Source: an uncultured Massilia sp. | GTDB taxonomy: Bacteria > Pseudomonadota > Gammaproteobacteria > Burkholderiales > Burkholderiaceae_D | Direction of reading: 5' to 3' | DNA: 64,000 bases | NCBI RefSeq assembly: GCF_913773735.1 | Contig: NZ_CAJYEB010000030.1 | Location: forward strand, 124,001 to 188,000 | In this document: positions 29,436 through 38,750 of the stretch, one piece after another | How positions within the stretch are numbered: position 1 is the first letter of the stretch | How the letters are laid out: every line of letters starts with the position of its first letter | The notes under the pieces: generated by a model | What the model was told of the DNA's origin: nothing | Seen by the model: the letters and a program-made list of their open reading frames with translations, nothing else | Database searches by the model: none | Position numbers and translations under genes: made by a program

Positions 29436-31190
29436 ATGATGGGACTGTTTAGCAACCTCAACATCGGCAAGCGCCTGGCGATCGGCTTTTCCGTGACCCT
29501 GGCGATGGCGGTGCTGATCGCCGGCTTCGCCATGTCGCGCCTGCAGGAAGCGGCGGACCACACGAGCGCCGTGCTGGCCGCGCCGCTGGCCAAGGAGCGC
29601 CTGGTCACCGAGTGGTACATGCAGATCTTCGGCGCCGTGCGCCGCACCGCCGCGATCGCCAAGAGCAGCGATCCATCGTTGAACGCCTATTTCAAGGACG
29701 ACGCCGCCGCCACCGGCAAGCGCTCCGCCGACCTCGTCAAGCAGATCGAGCCGCTGATCGCAGCGGGCGCCGAAAAGGCGCTGTGGGACCGCATCGGCGA
29801 ACTGCGCAAGGCTTATTCGAGCGCGCGCGACGCCGTCACCAAGGCCAAGGCCGACGGCAACGTCGAGGAAGCGGCGCAAATCCTCGACAGCAAGTTCACC
29901 CCGACCGCCAAGGCCTACCAGGACGCCGTGCAGGAACTGGTGGCGATGCAGCAGGCAAACATCGGCAAGGCCGCCGCCGCCCTCCAGGACGATACTTCCG
30001 GCAACCGCACCCTGATCATGGCGCTGACCGGCCTCGCCGTGGCGCTCGGCGCCGTCAGCGCCGTGCTGCTCACGCGCGGCATCGTGGGGCCGATCCGCGA
30101 TGCCGTCGAGCTCGCCGAGACCGTCGCCGCCGGCGACCTGACCCGCCGCATCGAGGCGCATACCAACGACGAGACCGGCGCCCTGCTGCGCGCCCTCGGC
30201 CACATGAACGACAGCCTGGTGCGCATCGTGACCGAAGTGCGCAGCGGCACCGACGCGATCCACGGCGCCGCCGGCGAGATCGCCAGCGGCAACCTGGACC
30301 TGTCCGGCCGCACCGAGCAGCAGGCCGCCGCCATCGAGGAAACCGCCGCTTCCATGGCCCACCTGACCGACACCGTGCGCCAGAACGCCGACAATGCGCG
30401 CCAGGCCAACCAGCTCTCGATCGCCGCCTCCAACATCGCCAACGAGGGCGGCAACGTCGTCGGCGAAGTGATCCTGACGATGGGCTCGATCAACGAGTCG
30501 TCGAAGAAGATCGTCGACATCATCTCCGTCATCGACGGCATCGCGTTCCAGACCAACATCCTGGCGCTGAACGCGGCCGTCGAAGCGGCCCGCGCGGGCG
30601 AGCAGGGCCGCGGCTTCGCCGTCGTCGCCGGCGAGGTGCGCACGCTGGCGCAGCGCTCGGCCGCCGCCGCCAAGGAGATCAAGGAACTGATCACCGCCTC
30701 GGTCGCCAAGGTCGACACCGGCGCGCGCCTGGTCGACAAGGCCGGCGCCACCATGGGCGACGTGGCCGACGCGATCCAGCGCGTGACCGACATCATGTCC
30801 GAGATCGCTGCCGCCAGCCGGGAACAGACCGATGGCATCGAGCAGGTCAACGGCGCCATCGGCCAGATGGACGAAGGCACCCAGCAGAACGCCGCGCTGG
30901 TCGAACAGGCGGCCGCCGCCGCCGGTTCGCTGCAGGAACAATCGGCCAAGCTGGCGCAGGCCGTCGCCGTGTTCAAGGTCGACCGCCACGCGGCGCCCGC
31001 CCGCATGACGACGCCCGCCGCACGGGCCGTGCCTGCGGCGCCGGCCGCGCCGGCCGCCGCCGCCGATCCCGCACCGACTGCGGCGCCGCGCCCGGCCATC
31101 GCCGCGCCGAAGCCGGCCGCCGCCACGCCTGCCCCGGCACCGGCCAGGCGCCCGGCCGCCACCAGCGGCGACGAGTGGGAAGAATTCTGA
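29436..31190 (+). CDS. methyl-accepting chemotaxis protein 1
   Basis: The 584-residue receptor has a first membrane helix at about 14-34, a periplasmic four-helix-bundle sensor, a second helix near 190-212, a HAMP domain (about 213-265), and the highly conserved cytoplasmic signalling hairpin (around 380-430). An Ala/Pro-rich linker of about 70 residues ends in DEWEEF, a CheR/CheB-docking pentapeptide. ATG 29436 follows GGATAGGGAC. The ligand is unknown. It is the first of three paralogues in 9 kb; its terminator is interrupted by an IS1595-like element. Confidence 0.95.
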   Translation: MMGLFSNLNIGKRLAIGFSVTLAMAVLIAGFAMSRLQEAADHTSAVLAAPLAKERLVTEWYMQIFGAVRRTAAIAKSSDPSLNAYFKDDAAATGKRSADLVKQIEPLIAAGAEKALWDRIGELRKAYSSARDAVTKAKADGNVEEAAQILDSKFTPTAKAYQDAVQELVAMQQANIGKAAAALQDDTSGNRTLIMALTGLAVALGAVSAVLLTRGIVGPIRDAVELAETVAAGDLTRRIEAHTNDETGALLRALGHMNDSLVRIVTEVRSGTDAIHGAAGEIASGNLDLSGRTEQQAAAIEETAASMAHLTDTVRQNADNARQANQLSIAASNIANEGGNVVGEVILTMGSINESSKKIVDIISVIDGIAFQTNILALNAAVEAARAGEQGRGFAVVAGEVRTLAQRSAAAAKEIKELITASVAKVDTGARLVDKAGATMGDVADAIQRVTDIMSEIAAASREQTDGIEQVNGAIGQMDEGTQQNAALVEQAAAAAGSLQEQSAKLAQAVAVFKVDRHAAPARMTTPAARAVPAAPAAPAAAADPAPTAAPRPAIAAPKPAAATPAPAPARRPAATSGDEWEEF

Positions 31191-31227
31191 ACGCCAGCCC
31201 GGCGGCCTGACCGGGACAGCGCGAACG

Positions 31228-31263
31228 CACCGCCCTCCCCGCCCGGGGTCGGCGGTGTTTTTT
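31228..31263 (+). terminator. terminator of chemoreceptor gene 1, carrying the IS insertion
   Basis: CACCGCC (31228-31234) and GGCGGTG (31251-31257) form a stem with a GC-rich loop, followed by six Ts. The IS left tip begins directly after the last T. Confidence 0.8.
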
Positions 31264-32344
31264 GGCGCTGTTCGCGTTAATTGTGCGAACCGGATCCGGT
31301 CCTGGCTGTCTTACCCGTTGTCGAGGTAACTCATGGGGAGGCAGCAATGCAGGCTCTGGCGTTCGACGACGTGCTTGCCGCGCTCGAAGCGTTGCCGCTG
31401 TGCACGCAGGATCTCGCACGCCTGCGCAGTTTGCTGGCCTCCATCGCGGATCCCGGCGAATGCATCGCCCTCATCGAACAGGCCGCCGGCCGGCCACCCT
31501 GTCCACGTTGCCGCGCCACGCGCGTCCATCGCTGCGGCAGCGCCAGCGGATTGCAGCGTTATCGTTGCTGCCGCTGCGGGCGCAGCTACAACGCCTTGAG
31601 CGGCACGCCGCTGGCGCGCCTGCGCCTCAAGGAGAAATGGCTGGCATACCTGCAGTGCGTGCTGGAATCGCGTACCGTGCGCGACGCCGCGGCCGTCACC
31701 GGCGTGCACCGCACCACCAGCTTTCGCTGGCGCCACCGCTTCATTCCGGGCGCCATGCACGCACGCGCGCCGACGCTGTCGGCCATCGTCGAGGCGGACG
31801 AGACCTACCTGCTCGAGTCGCAGAAGGGATCGCGCACCCTGGACCGTCCGGCGCGCAAGCGTGGCGGGGTCGCGCGCCGCCGTGGCGTCAATCGTGAACA
31901 CGACTGCCTGTTGGTAGCGCGCGATCGCAGCGGACAAACGCTCGATTTCCATACCGGCCGCGGACCGGTGACGGCGGCGCAGCTGGAGCGCTGCCTGCGG
32001 CCCGTGCTGGCGCCGGATGTCCTGCTGGTCAGCGATGCAGCGCAAGCCTACAAGACCTTTGCCGCCAGGGCCGGCATCACGCACGAGGCGGTCAACCTGC
32101 GGGCCGGCATCCGCACGCGCGGCGCGGTCCACCTGCAGAACGTGAACGGCTGGCACAGCCGCTTCAAGACCTGGCTGCTGCGCTTTCGTGGCGTGGCCAG
32201 CCGCTACCTGATCGACTACTCGGGCTGGCAGCGGATGCTGGACGACAAGCGGTTGACGACACCGGCGCTGCTCTTGCGGGCCGCGGTCCAGTTCGGCAAG
32301 CGGCCGGACCGCGGCGCCCTTCACTAACTTACGCGAACAGCGCC
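31264..32344 (+). mobile_element. IS1595-family insertion sequence, complete
   Basis: The 1,081-bp element is bounded by inverted tips that share GGCGCTGTTCGCGT (left at 31264; right as its complement ending at 32344) and diverge gradually after that. One transposase gene fills it. Both outer sides show TTTTTT, which may be part of the duplicated target; the family's usual 8-bp duplication cannot be read with certainty in this T-run. A decayed relative lies at 12672-12827. Confidence 0.85.
31347..32327 (+). CDS. IS1595-family transposase
   Basis: The 326-residue protein has an N-terminal zinc ribbon (C52PRC55 and C74CRC77), a short HTH-like region (RDAAAVTGVHRTTSFRW) and an ISXO2-type catalytic domain with D149 in VEADETY, D228 in LLVSDAAQAY, and N265 in the VHLQNVNGWHSRFK block. 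No stop or frameshift interrupts it, so it may be active. ATG 31347 follows GGGGAGG. It is parallel to the chemoreceptor genes. Confidence 0.9.
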   Translation: MQALAFDDVLAALEALPLCTQDLARLRSLLASIADPGECIALIEQAAGRPPCPRCRATRVHRCGSASGLQRYRCCRCGRSYNALSGTPLARLRLKEKWLAYLQCVLESRTVRDAAAVTGVHRTTSFRWRHRFIPGAMHARAPTLSAIVEADETYLLESQKGSRTLDRPARKRGGVARRRGVNREHDCLLVARDRSGQTLDFHTGRGPVTAAQLERCLRPVLAPDVLLVSDAAQAYKTFAARAGITHEAVNLRAGIRTRGAVHLQNVNGWHSRFKTWLLRFRGVASRYLIDYSGWQRMLDDKRLTTPALLLRAAVQFGKRPDRGALH

Positions 32345-32436
32345 TTTTTTGGGCGCTGCGGAAACGGTCACTCGCAATTTTGTTGTAACCACGTAACGCC
32401 ACGACGTTTGAGTACGTTTATTCCCAGAAACAACCG

Positions 32437-32442
32437 TAGAAT
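32437..32442 (+). promoter_or_regulatory. possible -10 box of chemoreceptor gene 2
   Basis: CGTAGAATG at 32435 recurs as CGTAGAATG at 36246 before chemoreceptor gene 3. TAGAAT fits a sigma-70 -10 box; no clear -35 is seen in either. Confidence 0.3.
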
Positions 32443-32478
32443 GGACGAAAGTATTTACAACATCTACCGGGGACAATC

Positions 32479-34083
32479 ATGGCCGTATTCGCAACGCTCA
32501 ATATCGGCAAACGCCTGGGCGCCGGTTTCGCCCTCGTGCTGGCGATGACCTTCGTGATCGCCGCCGCCGGCGTCTGGCACCTGCACAGGATGGCCGCCAG
32601 CACGCGCACGATGCTGGAGGTGCCGATGGCCAAGCAGGCGCTGATCGCCGACTGGCGCACCCAGACCTTCGGGGCCGTGCGCCGTACGATCGCCGTCGTC
32701 AAGAGTTCCGACACCAGCCTGGCCGCGTTCTTCAAGGCCGATGCCGACGCCACCGCCGCGCGCGCCAGCGCATTGATCAAGCAGATCGAACCGCTGCTGT
32801 CGCACGAGCAGGAACGGGAGCAGTTCAGCAAGATCAACGCACTGCGCAAGGTCTATACCGTGGCCAAGGACAGCGCCGTCAAGGCCAAGTCCGAAGGCAA
32901 TGCCGACGAGGCGGCGCGCCTGCTCGAACAGGAATTCATGCCCGCCGCCAAGGCCTACGAGAACGCGGTGGGCCGGCTGGTCGAGATGCAGCGCGAACAG
33001 ATCGCCGCCAGCGCCGACGAGATCGAGACGACGATCACCGACAGCGCCCGCACGATCGGCGTGCTCAGCGCGCTGGCGCTGGTGGCCGGCGTCGTCTGCG
33101 CATGGCGCCTCACGCGCGGCATCGTCGGTCCGATCCGCGAGGCCGTCGAACTGGCCGAGGCGGTGGCCGGGGGCGACCTGACGCGCCGCATCGACGTCCG
33201 CGGCAAGGACGAGACCGGCGCCCTGCTGCGCGCCCTCGCCCACATGAACGACAGCCTGGTGTCCATCGTCGGCGAAGTGCGCGGCGGTACCGGCGCCATC
33301 CACGGCGGCGCCGGCGAGATCGCCAGCGGCAACCTGGACCTGTCGAGCCGCACCGAACAGCAGGCCGCCGCGCTCGAACAGACGGCCGCCTCGATGGCCC
33401 ACCTGACCGACACCGTGCGCCAGAACGCCGACAACGCGCGCCAGGCCAACCAGCTGTCCATCGCCGCATCCAGCGTCGCCGCCCAGGGCGGCCAGGTGGT
33501 GGGACAGGTGATCCAGACGATGGGCTCGATCAACGAATCGTCGAAGAAGATCGTCGACATCATCACCGTCATCGACGGCATCGCGTTCCAGACCAATATC
33601 CTGGCGCTGAACGCGGCCGTCGAAGCGGCCCGCGCCGGCGAACAGGGCCGCGGCTTCGCGGTCGTCGCCGGCGAGGTGCGCACGCTGGCGCAGCGCTCGG
33701 CCGCCGCCGCCCGGGAAATCAAGGAACTGATCACGGCCTCGGTCGGCAAGGTCGACGCCGGCACCCGGCTGGTCGACCAGGCCGGCGCCACGATGGCCCA
33801 GGTGGTGGAGTCGATCCAGCGCGTGACCGACATCATGTCCGAGATCTCGGCGGCCAGCCAGGAACAGACCGACGGCATCGAGCAGGTCAACCAGGCGATC
33901 GGCCAGATGGACGTGACCACGCAGCAGAACGCCGCCCTGGTCGAACAGGCCGCCGCCGCCGCCGGCTCGCTGCAGGACCAGGCGGCACGGCTGGCCGAGG
34001 CCGTCGGCGTGTTCCGCATGGACGTGGCCGCGGCCGGACCGCGGGCGGCGCGGCCGGACCGCCTGGCGCTCGCGCGCGCCTAG
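32479..34083 (+). CDS. methyl-accepting chemotaxis protein 2
   Basis: The 534-residue receptor is a close paralogue of its neighbours: membrane helices near 12-32 and 190-210, four-helix sensor, HAMP, and a nearly identical signalling hairpin. It ends soon after the signalling helices ([18 protein letters not shown]) and lacks the linker and WEEF-type CheR-binding tail of the other two, so its methylation probably depends on partner receptors. It follows the IS element, with a 134-bp gap. Confidence 0.95.
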   Translation: MAVFATLNIGKRLGAGFALVLAMTFVIAAAGVWHLHRMAASTRTMLEVPMAKQALIADWRTQTFGAVRRTIAVVKSSDTSLAAFFKADADATAARASALIKQIEPLLSHEQEREQFSKINALRKVYTVAKDSAVKAKSEGNADEAARLLEQEFMPAAKAYENAVGRLVEMQREQIAASADEIETTITDSARTIGVLSALALVAGVVCAWRLTRGIVGPIREAVELAEAVAGGDLTRRIDVRGKDETGALLRALAHMNDSLVSIVGEVRGGTGAIHGGAGEIASGNLDLSSRTEQQAAALEQTAASMAHLTDTVRQNADNARQANQLSIAASSVAAQGGQVVGQVIQTMGSINESSKKIVDIITVIDGIAFQTNILALNAAVEAARAGEQGRGFAVVAGEVRTLAQRSAAAAREIKELITASVGKVDAGTRLVDQAGATMAQVVESIQRVTDIMSEISAASQEQTDGIEQVNQAIGQMDVTTQQNAALVEQAAAAAGSLQDQAARLAEAVGVFRMDVAAAGPRAARPDRLALARA

Positions 34084-34171
34084 GCGCGGTCCCGGGCGCG
34101 CTCTGTGTGCGCCCGAACCGAATTTCCGCCCGCAAGCGTTATCCTTGCGCTTCCGAACACAGGAGAAAAAT

Positions 34172-34573
34172 ATGTCCTATGAGGAACGCGACGACTACGG
34201 CATGTACAAGAACAAGCACGGCAAGGGACCGGGACCGGAACTGATGGGCGCGCACACGCTGCTGGGCGACCACGTGCACAACCTGCAGAACGAGCACCTG
34301 GGCGTGATCAAGGAATTCATGGTGGACATGCGCACCGGCGCGATCGCCTATGCCGTGATGTCGGCCAGCCGCTTCCTGGGACTCGGCGAAAAGCTGTTCG
34401 CCGTGCCCTGGCAGGCTTTGACGCTCGATCCCGCGCACAAGCGCTTCACGATGGACATCGCCAAGGAGCGCATCGAGCAGGCGCCGGGATTCGACACCGA
34501 CCACTGGCCGGACATGGCCGACCAGCGCTGGATGGGGGAAGTGCACGCTTACTACGGCACCGCGCCGGCGTGA
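34172..34573 (+). CDS. PRC-barrel domain protein
   Basis: The 133-residue soluble protein has a PRC-barrel-type beta fold: MGAHTLLGDHVHNLQNEHLG, then KEFMVDMRTGAIAYAVMS and a FAVPWQALTL strand. Such proteins are common in photosynthetic reaction-centre subunits and stress or RNA-related contexts; here the role is unknown. Start 34172 follows AGGAGAAAAA. Its last third includes a DTDHWPDMADQRW motif seen in small stress-type PRC proteins. Confidence 0.75.
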   Translation: MSYEERDDYGMYKNKHGKGPGPELMGAHTLLGDHVHNLQNEHLGVIKEFMVDMRTGAIAYAVMSASRFLGLGEKLFAVPWQALTLDPAHKRFTMDIAKERIEQAPGFDTDHWPDMADQRWMGEVHAYYGTAPA

Positions 34574-34596
34574 CCGACGCTCGCTGAGCGCAAGCC

Positions 34597-34680
34597 GTCG
34601 CCCCGGCGCAGGCCGGGGCCCAGTTTCCGGGCGCCGCCGCGACGCTTGCACGTCGGGTCCCGGCCTGCGCCGGGACGACG
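34597..34680. repeat. paired REP-like palindromes
   Basis: GTCGCCCCGGCGCAGGCCGG at 34597 faces CCCGGCCTGCGCCGGGACGA ending at 34680. It separates the PRC-barrel gene from the convergent amidohydrolase and matches copies at 26521, 48366 and 54587. Confidence 0.8.
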
Positions 34681-34728
34681 TGCAATATCACGTCGCGTAC
34701 CCGCCAGGTGCGACGGCGCGCGGCAGGA

Positions 34729-36054
34729 TTACTTCTTCGGCGCCATCAGGTCGAGCAGGATCGCCGTCTCGGCCTTGATGGTATTGGTCAGCGTCGGCTT
34801 CAGGTCCGGCGCCCATTGCGGCGAGTGGGTGCCCGGCAGCGGCTGGCCCGCCTTCTTCGCCGCTTCCAGGCGGCCCGCGTCGACGCCGCCGACGTGGATC
34901 AGGAGCGCCTTCACGCCCGGCTGCTGGCCATACATCGCGAAGTCTTCCGACGTCATCTTGGCCGGCATCTCCTTCACGAATTCCGGCCCCACGGCCGCCG
35001 TCACGGCCTTCACCGCGCGCGCCATCAGTTCCGGATCGTTGTAGACCGAATCCGTGCCCGGCTTGATGTCGACCTGCGGTTCCTTCGGCGCGCCGGCCGC
35101 CATCGCCTCGCCCTTCGCCTCGCGCACGATGCTGGCCAGCACGCGCTGGCGCACTTCCGGACGGAAGGTACGCACGGTCAGCGCCAGCTTGACCTGGTCC
35201 GGCACGATGTTGGCCTGGGTGCCGCCCTGGATGCTGCCGACGGTGATGACGACCGGATCCAGCGGATTGTTCTCGCGCGAGACCAGCGTCTGCAGCGCCA
35301 GCACGAGGCGCGACGCCATCACGACCGGATCGCGGGTCTCGTGCGGCACGGCGCCGTGGCCGCCCTGGCCGAACATGGTGATGGTGACGGTGTCGGCCGA
35401 GGCGCGGAACGGCCCGGCATGCCACATGATGGTGCCCGACGGCATGCTGGCGTCGTCATGCATCGACAGCGCGTAGTCCGGCTTCGGGAAGCGCGTGAAC
35501 AGGCCATCCTTGAGCATCGCGGCGGCGCCGGTCAGCGGTTCCTCGGCCGGCTGGCCGACCAGCATCAGCGTGCCGCTCCAGGCCTTGCGGTTTTCCGACA
35601 GCAGCTTGGCCGTGCCGTACCAGGCCGACATGTGCAGGTCGTGGCCGCAGGCGTGCGCCACCGGCACCGTGTCGCCGGCGGCGTTCTTGGTGGTGACCTT
35701 GCTGGCGAACGGCAGGCCGGTCTTTTCCAGCACCGGCAGCGCATCCATCTCGGTGCGCAGCATCACGGTCGGGCCGGGCCCGTTGCGCAGGATCGCCACC
35801 ACGCCGGTGCCGCCGACGCCGGTGGTGACCTCGAAGCCGAGCGCCTTGGCGTGTTCGGCCAGCTTGGCCGCGGTCCGGTGCTCGTTGAAACCCAGTTCCG
35901 GATTGGCGTGCAGGTCCTGGTAGAAGGTCTCGAGTTTCGGGTAGTCGGCGTTCAGCTGGGCCGCGAACGGGGCCGGCAGCGAGGCGGCGTGGGCGGCGGC
36001 GCCGGCGAGGCCGGCGAGGAACAGGGCGTTGCGGAGCATGCGGGATGACGTCAT
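34729..36054 (-). CDS. exported M20-family amidohydrolase
   Basis: The 441-residue protein has a signal peptide (about 1-24) and an M20D peptidase domain of the hippurate hydrolase/IAA-amino-acid hydrolase type. Visible metal-binding elements are the MLRTEMDALP strand, HACGHDLH, GQPAEE and a final His in the GTHSPQWAPD region. A dimerisation domain is inserted around residues 200-310. It should hydrolyse N-acyl amino acids or similar amides in the periplasm. It is a single gene divergent from chemoreceptor gene 3, with 303 AT-rich bases between that hold promoters only. Confidence 0.92.
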   Translation of the reverse strand: MTSSRMLRNALFLAGLAGAAAHAASLPAPFAAQLNADYPKLETFYQDLHANPELGFNEHRTAAKLAEHAKALGFEVTTGVGGTGVVAILRNGPGPTVMLRTEMDALPVLEKTGLPFASKVTTKNAAGDTVPVAHACGHDLHMSAWYGTAKLLSENRKAWSGTLMLVGQPAEEPLTGAAAMLKDGLFTRFPKPDYALSMHDDASMPSGTIMWHAGPFRASADTVTITMFGQGGHGAVPHETRDPVVMASRLVLALQTLVSRENNPLDPVVITVGSIQGGTQANIVPDQVKLALTVRTFRPEVRQRVLASIVREAKGEAMAAGAPKEPQVDIKPGTDSVYNDPELMARAVKAVTAAVGPEFVKEMPAKMTSEDFAMYGQQPGVKALLIHVGGVDAGRLEAAKKAGQPLPGTHSPQWAPDLKPTLTNTIKAETAILLDLMAPKK

Positions 36055-36357
36055 CAGGTTATTTCACTTCAGCGAGGGGAAAGAAAGGTGCCATAAAAGG
36101 CTCGAATAGCTGGGAGCCTCATTTCCAGCCTAACAGCTGAAGCATGATTTAACAATCTCCTATGGGAAATGTCGGAAAATACCTACATAAATGTGGCAAA
36201 AAAGATTCCCAACAGCATTTTATATATCCTTAAGGAACTTGGCATCGTAGAATGTTCACCTTCCTGCCAGCCCCTTCCGTGTCCCATGCTCCCGAGATTC
36301 GAGCAGGATCCTGCACGCGCCGCTGGCACCGTCTTCGCATAACTAAGGATTGTCGTA

Positions 36358-38109
36358 ATGGGTCTATTTGCAAACATCAAGATCGGTAAGCGCCTTGGAC
36401 TGGGCTTCTCCCTGATCCTCGCGATGACGGTGGTCATCGCCGTCGTCGGCGTCTGGCGCCTGGTGGAGGTCGCCGGCTCGACCCGCGCCATGATGGACGC
36501 GCCGCTGGCCAAGGAACGCATGATCACCGACTGGTACAGCCTGAACTTCGCGTCGATCCGCCGCACCGCCGCGATCGTCAAGAGCTCGGACCCGTCGCTG
36601 GGCGCCTACTTCAAGGAAGACTCGGCCGCCTCGGTCAAGAAGGCCGCCGAACTGATGAAGGGCATCGAGCCGCTGATCGCCACCGAAGGTCCGGAGCACG
36701 ACCTGTTCGCGCGCATCCTGGAGCAGCGCAAGGCCTACAGCGCGGGCCGCGACGGCGCCGTCAAGGCCAAGGCCGACGGCAACGTCGAGGAAGCCGCCGC
36801 CATCCTCGAGCAGAAATTCACCCCGGCCGCCAAGGTCTACCAGGACCTGCTGCAGGACCTGGTGACGATGCAGCGCGCCAGCATCGACGCCACCGCCCGC
36901 GCCATCGACGAGAACGCGATGCGCAGCACGCGCATGATCGTGGTGCTGAGCGTGTGCGCCGTGGTGGCCGGCGCCATCCTGTCCTGGCTGCTGACCCGCG
37001 GCATCGTGCGCCCGATCCAGGATGCCGTCATCGTGGCCGAGACCGTCGCCGGCGGCGACCTGACCCACGTGATCGACGCCGACGGCAAGGACGAGACCGG
37101 CGCCCTGCTGCGCGCCCTGCGCCACATGAACGACAGCCTGGTCGGCATCGTCGGCCAGGTCCGCAGCGGCACCGACACCATCGCCACCGCGTCGCGCGAG
37201 ATCAGCGCCGGCAACCTGGACCTGTCGGCCCGCACCGAGCAGCAGGCCAGCAGCCTGGAAGAGACGGCCGCCGCGATGGAAGAGCTGACCACCACCGTGC
37301 GCCAGAACGCGGAGAACGCGCGCCAGGCCAACCAGCTGGCCATCGCCGCCTCCCAGGTCGCGACCCAGGGCGGCGCCGTGGTCGGCCAGGTCGTCTCCAC
37401 GATGAGCGCCATCAACGAATCGTCGAAGAAGATCGTCGACATCATCACCGTCATCGACGGCATCGCCTTCCAGACCAACATCCTGGCGCTGAACGCGGCC
37501 GTCGAAGCGGCGCGCGCCGGCGAGCAGGGCCGCGGCTTCGCGGTCGTCGCCGGCGAGGTGCGCACGCTGGCCCAGCGTTCGGCCGCCGCCGCCAAGGAAA
37601 TCAAGGAACTGATCGGCAATTCGGTGGCGAACGTCGACACCGGCGCGAAGCTGGTCGACCAGGCCGGCACCACGATGGAACAGGTGGTGACGTCGATCCG
37701 CCGCGTGACCGACATCATGGGCGAGATCACCAGCGCCAGCCAGGAACAGACCGGCGGCATCGAGCAGGTCAACGGCGCCATCGGCCAGATGGACCAGGTG
37801 ACGCAGCAGAACGCGGCGCTGGTCGAGGAAGCGGCCGCCGCGGCGGCATCGATGGAAGACCAGGCCGGCAAGCTGGCGGACGTGGTCAGCGTGTTCAAGC
37901 TGGACCGGGCGCACGGCCTGGCGGCGCCGGTGGCGCCGGTGCAGCGCGCGCTGGCCAGGCCGGCGGCGGGCCGCGCCGTCGTGGCGCGATCGCAGCCCGT
38001 CAAGACGGCACCGGCGGCACCTGCGGCGCGTGCGACCAACCGGGACAAGCCGGCCAAGCCGGCCAAGCAGGCGGCCGCGGCCGGTGCGGACGACTGGGAA
38101 GAATTCTGA
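36358..38109 (+). CDS. methyl-accepting chemotaxis protein 3
   Basis: The 583-residue receptor resembles receptor 1: helices near 12-32 and 192-212, four-helix sensor, HAMP, signalling hairpin, an Ala/Pro/Lys-rich linker, and the CheR-docking end DDWEEF. Internal signalling-core sequence is nearly the same as in receptors 1 and 2, while the sensor domain differs more, suggesting divergent ligands after duplication. A strong terminator follows. Confidence 0.95.
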   Translation: MGLFANIKIGKRLGLGFSLILAMTVVIAVVGVWRLVEVAGSTRAMMDAPLAKERMITDWYSLNFASIRRTAAIVKSSDPSLGAYFKEDSAASVKKAAELMKGIEPLIATEGPEHDLFARILEQRKAYSAGRDGAVKAKADGNVEEAAAILEQKFTPAAKVYQDLLQDLVTMQRASIDATARAIDENAMRSTRMIVVLSVCAVVAGAILSWLLTRGIVRPIQDAVIVAETVAGGDLTHVIDADGKDETGALLRALRHMNDSLVGIVGQVRSGTDTIATASREISAGNLDLSARTEQQASSLEETAAAMEELTTTVRQNAENARQANQLAIAASQVATQGGAVVGQVVSTMSAINESSKKIVDIITVIDGIAFQTNILALNAAVEAARAGEQGRGFAVVAGEVRTLAQRSAAAAKEIKELIGNSVANVDTGAKLVDQAGTTMEQVVTSIRRVTDIMGEITSASQEQTGGIEQVNGAIGQMDQVTQQNAALVEEAAAAAASMEDQAGKLADVVSVFKLDRAHGLAAPVAPVQRALARPAAGRAVVARSQPVKTAPAAPAARATNRDKPAKPAKQAAAAGADDWEEF

Positions 38110-38135
38110 TCCCGCACGCCGTACGACGTGCCCGA

Positions 38136-38161
38136 AGCGCCGCCATCGTGCGGCGCTTTTT
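38136..38161 (+). terminator. rho-independent terminator of chemoreceptor gene 3
   Basis: AGCGCCGC and GCGGCGCT pair around CATCGT and run into TTTTT. Confidence 0.85.
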
Positions 38162-38239
38162 ATGTCTGGCAGGCTTTTGGGGCAACCATACCGTGCTACA
38201 GTACGACGGCATGGCCACGCAGAAGCCCGCCCAACAATC

Positions 38240-38713
38240 GTGAACCGAATCGTCTTTTTCCTACTCGCGGCGACCGTCGCCGCCGCCGGCTGCACGGTGC
38301 GCCCGGAACAGCACGCGAAGGCCGTGGTCCTCAAGCGCTTTCCCATCGCGACCATCACGACGACCTCGCTGGCCCCGGCGGAATCGGATGCCGTCTGCGG
38401 CGAGGTGGAAGCGGACGGCGCCCCGCCCCGGCTGTTCGCCGTGAAGAACGAATCCACGCGGCTGCGCCTGTCCGGCGACGCCGACCTCGATCTCGCGGGC
38501 TTCCTCAGGGAGTGCCGCATCGCGCACGGCTCCCGCGAGGCAGCGCAGGCCACCCGGCGCTGGAACGAACTGGCGGAGCTATGGGACCAGCGCCGCGCGG
38601 ACGCGGCGCGACGGGAGCGCGGGCAGCGTACCCGTGAACGGATCAAGCAGTGGGTCGACGACAACGAGGACGGCCTGCGCGCCCTGAACGAGGCGGCCGA
38701 CAGGCTGCAATAG
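38240..38713 (+). CDS. hypothetical lipoprotein
   Basis: The 157-residue product starts with a hydrophobic signal and a lipobox-like AAAGC with Cys17 (VNRIVFFLLAATVAAAGC). The mature part has a small beta region and an acidic/basic C-terminal helix. The GTG at 38240 is the only in-frame start that leaves a normal signal; no clear ribosome site. I know no family. It ends 37 bases from the converging dnaE2. Confidence 0.55.
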   Translation: MNRIVFFLLAATVAAAGCTVRPEQHAKAVVLKRFPIATITTTSLAPAESDAVCGEVEADGAPPRLFAVKNESTRLRLSGDADLDLAGFLRECRIAHGSREAAQATRRWNELAELWDQRRADAARRERGQRTRERIKQWVDDNEDGLRALNEAADRLQ

Positions 38714-38750
38714 CGCACCGGACGTGAACGGCGCCGCCACGCCGCCGCGA

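Noticed and set aside
31256..32352. 8-bp target duplication of the IS element
   Set aside because: Only TTTTTT is shared on both sides; the T-run makes any duplication unreadable.
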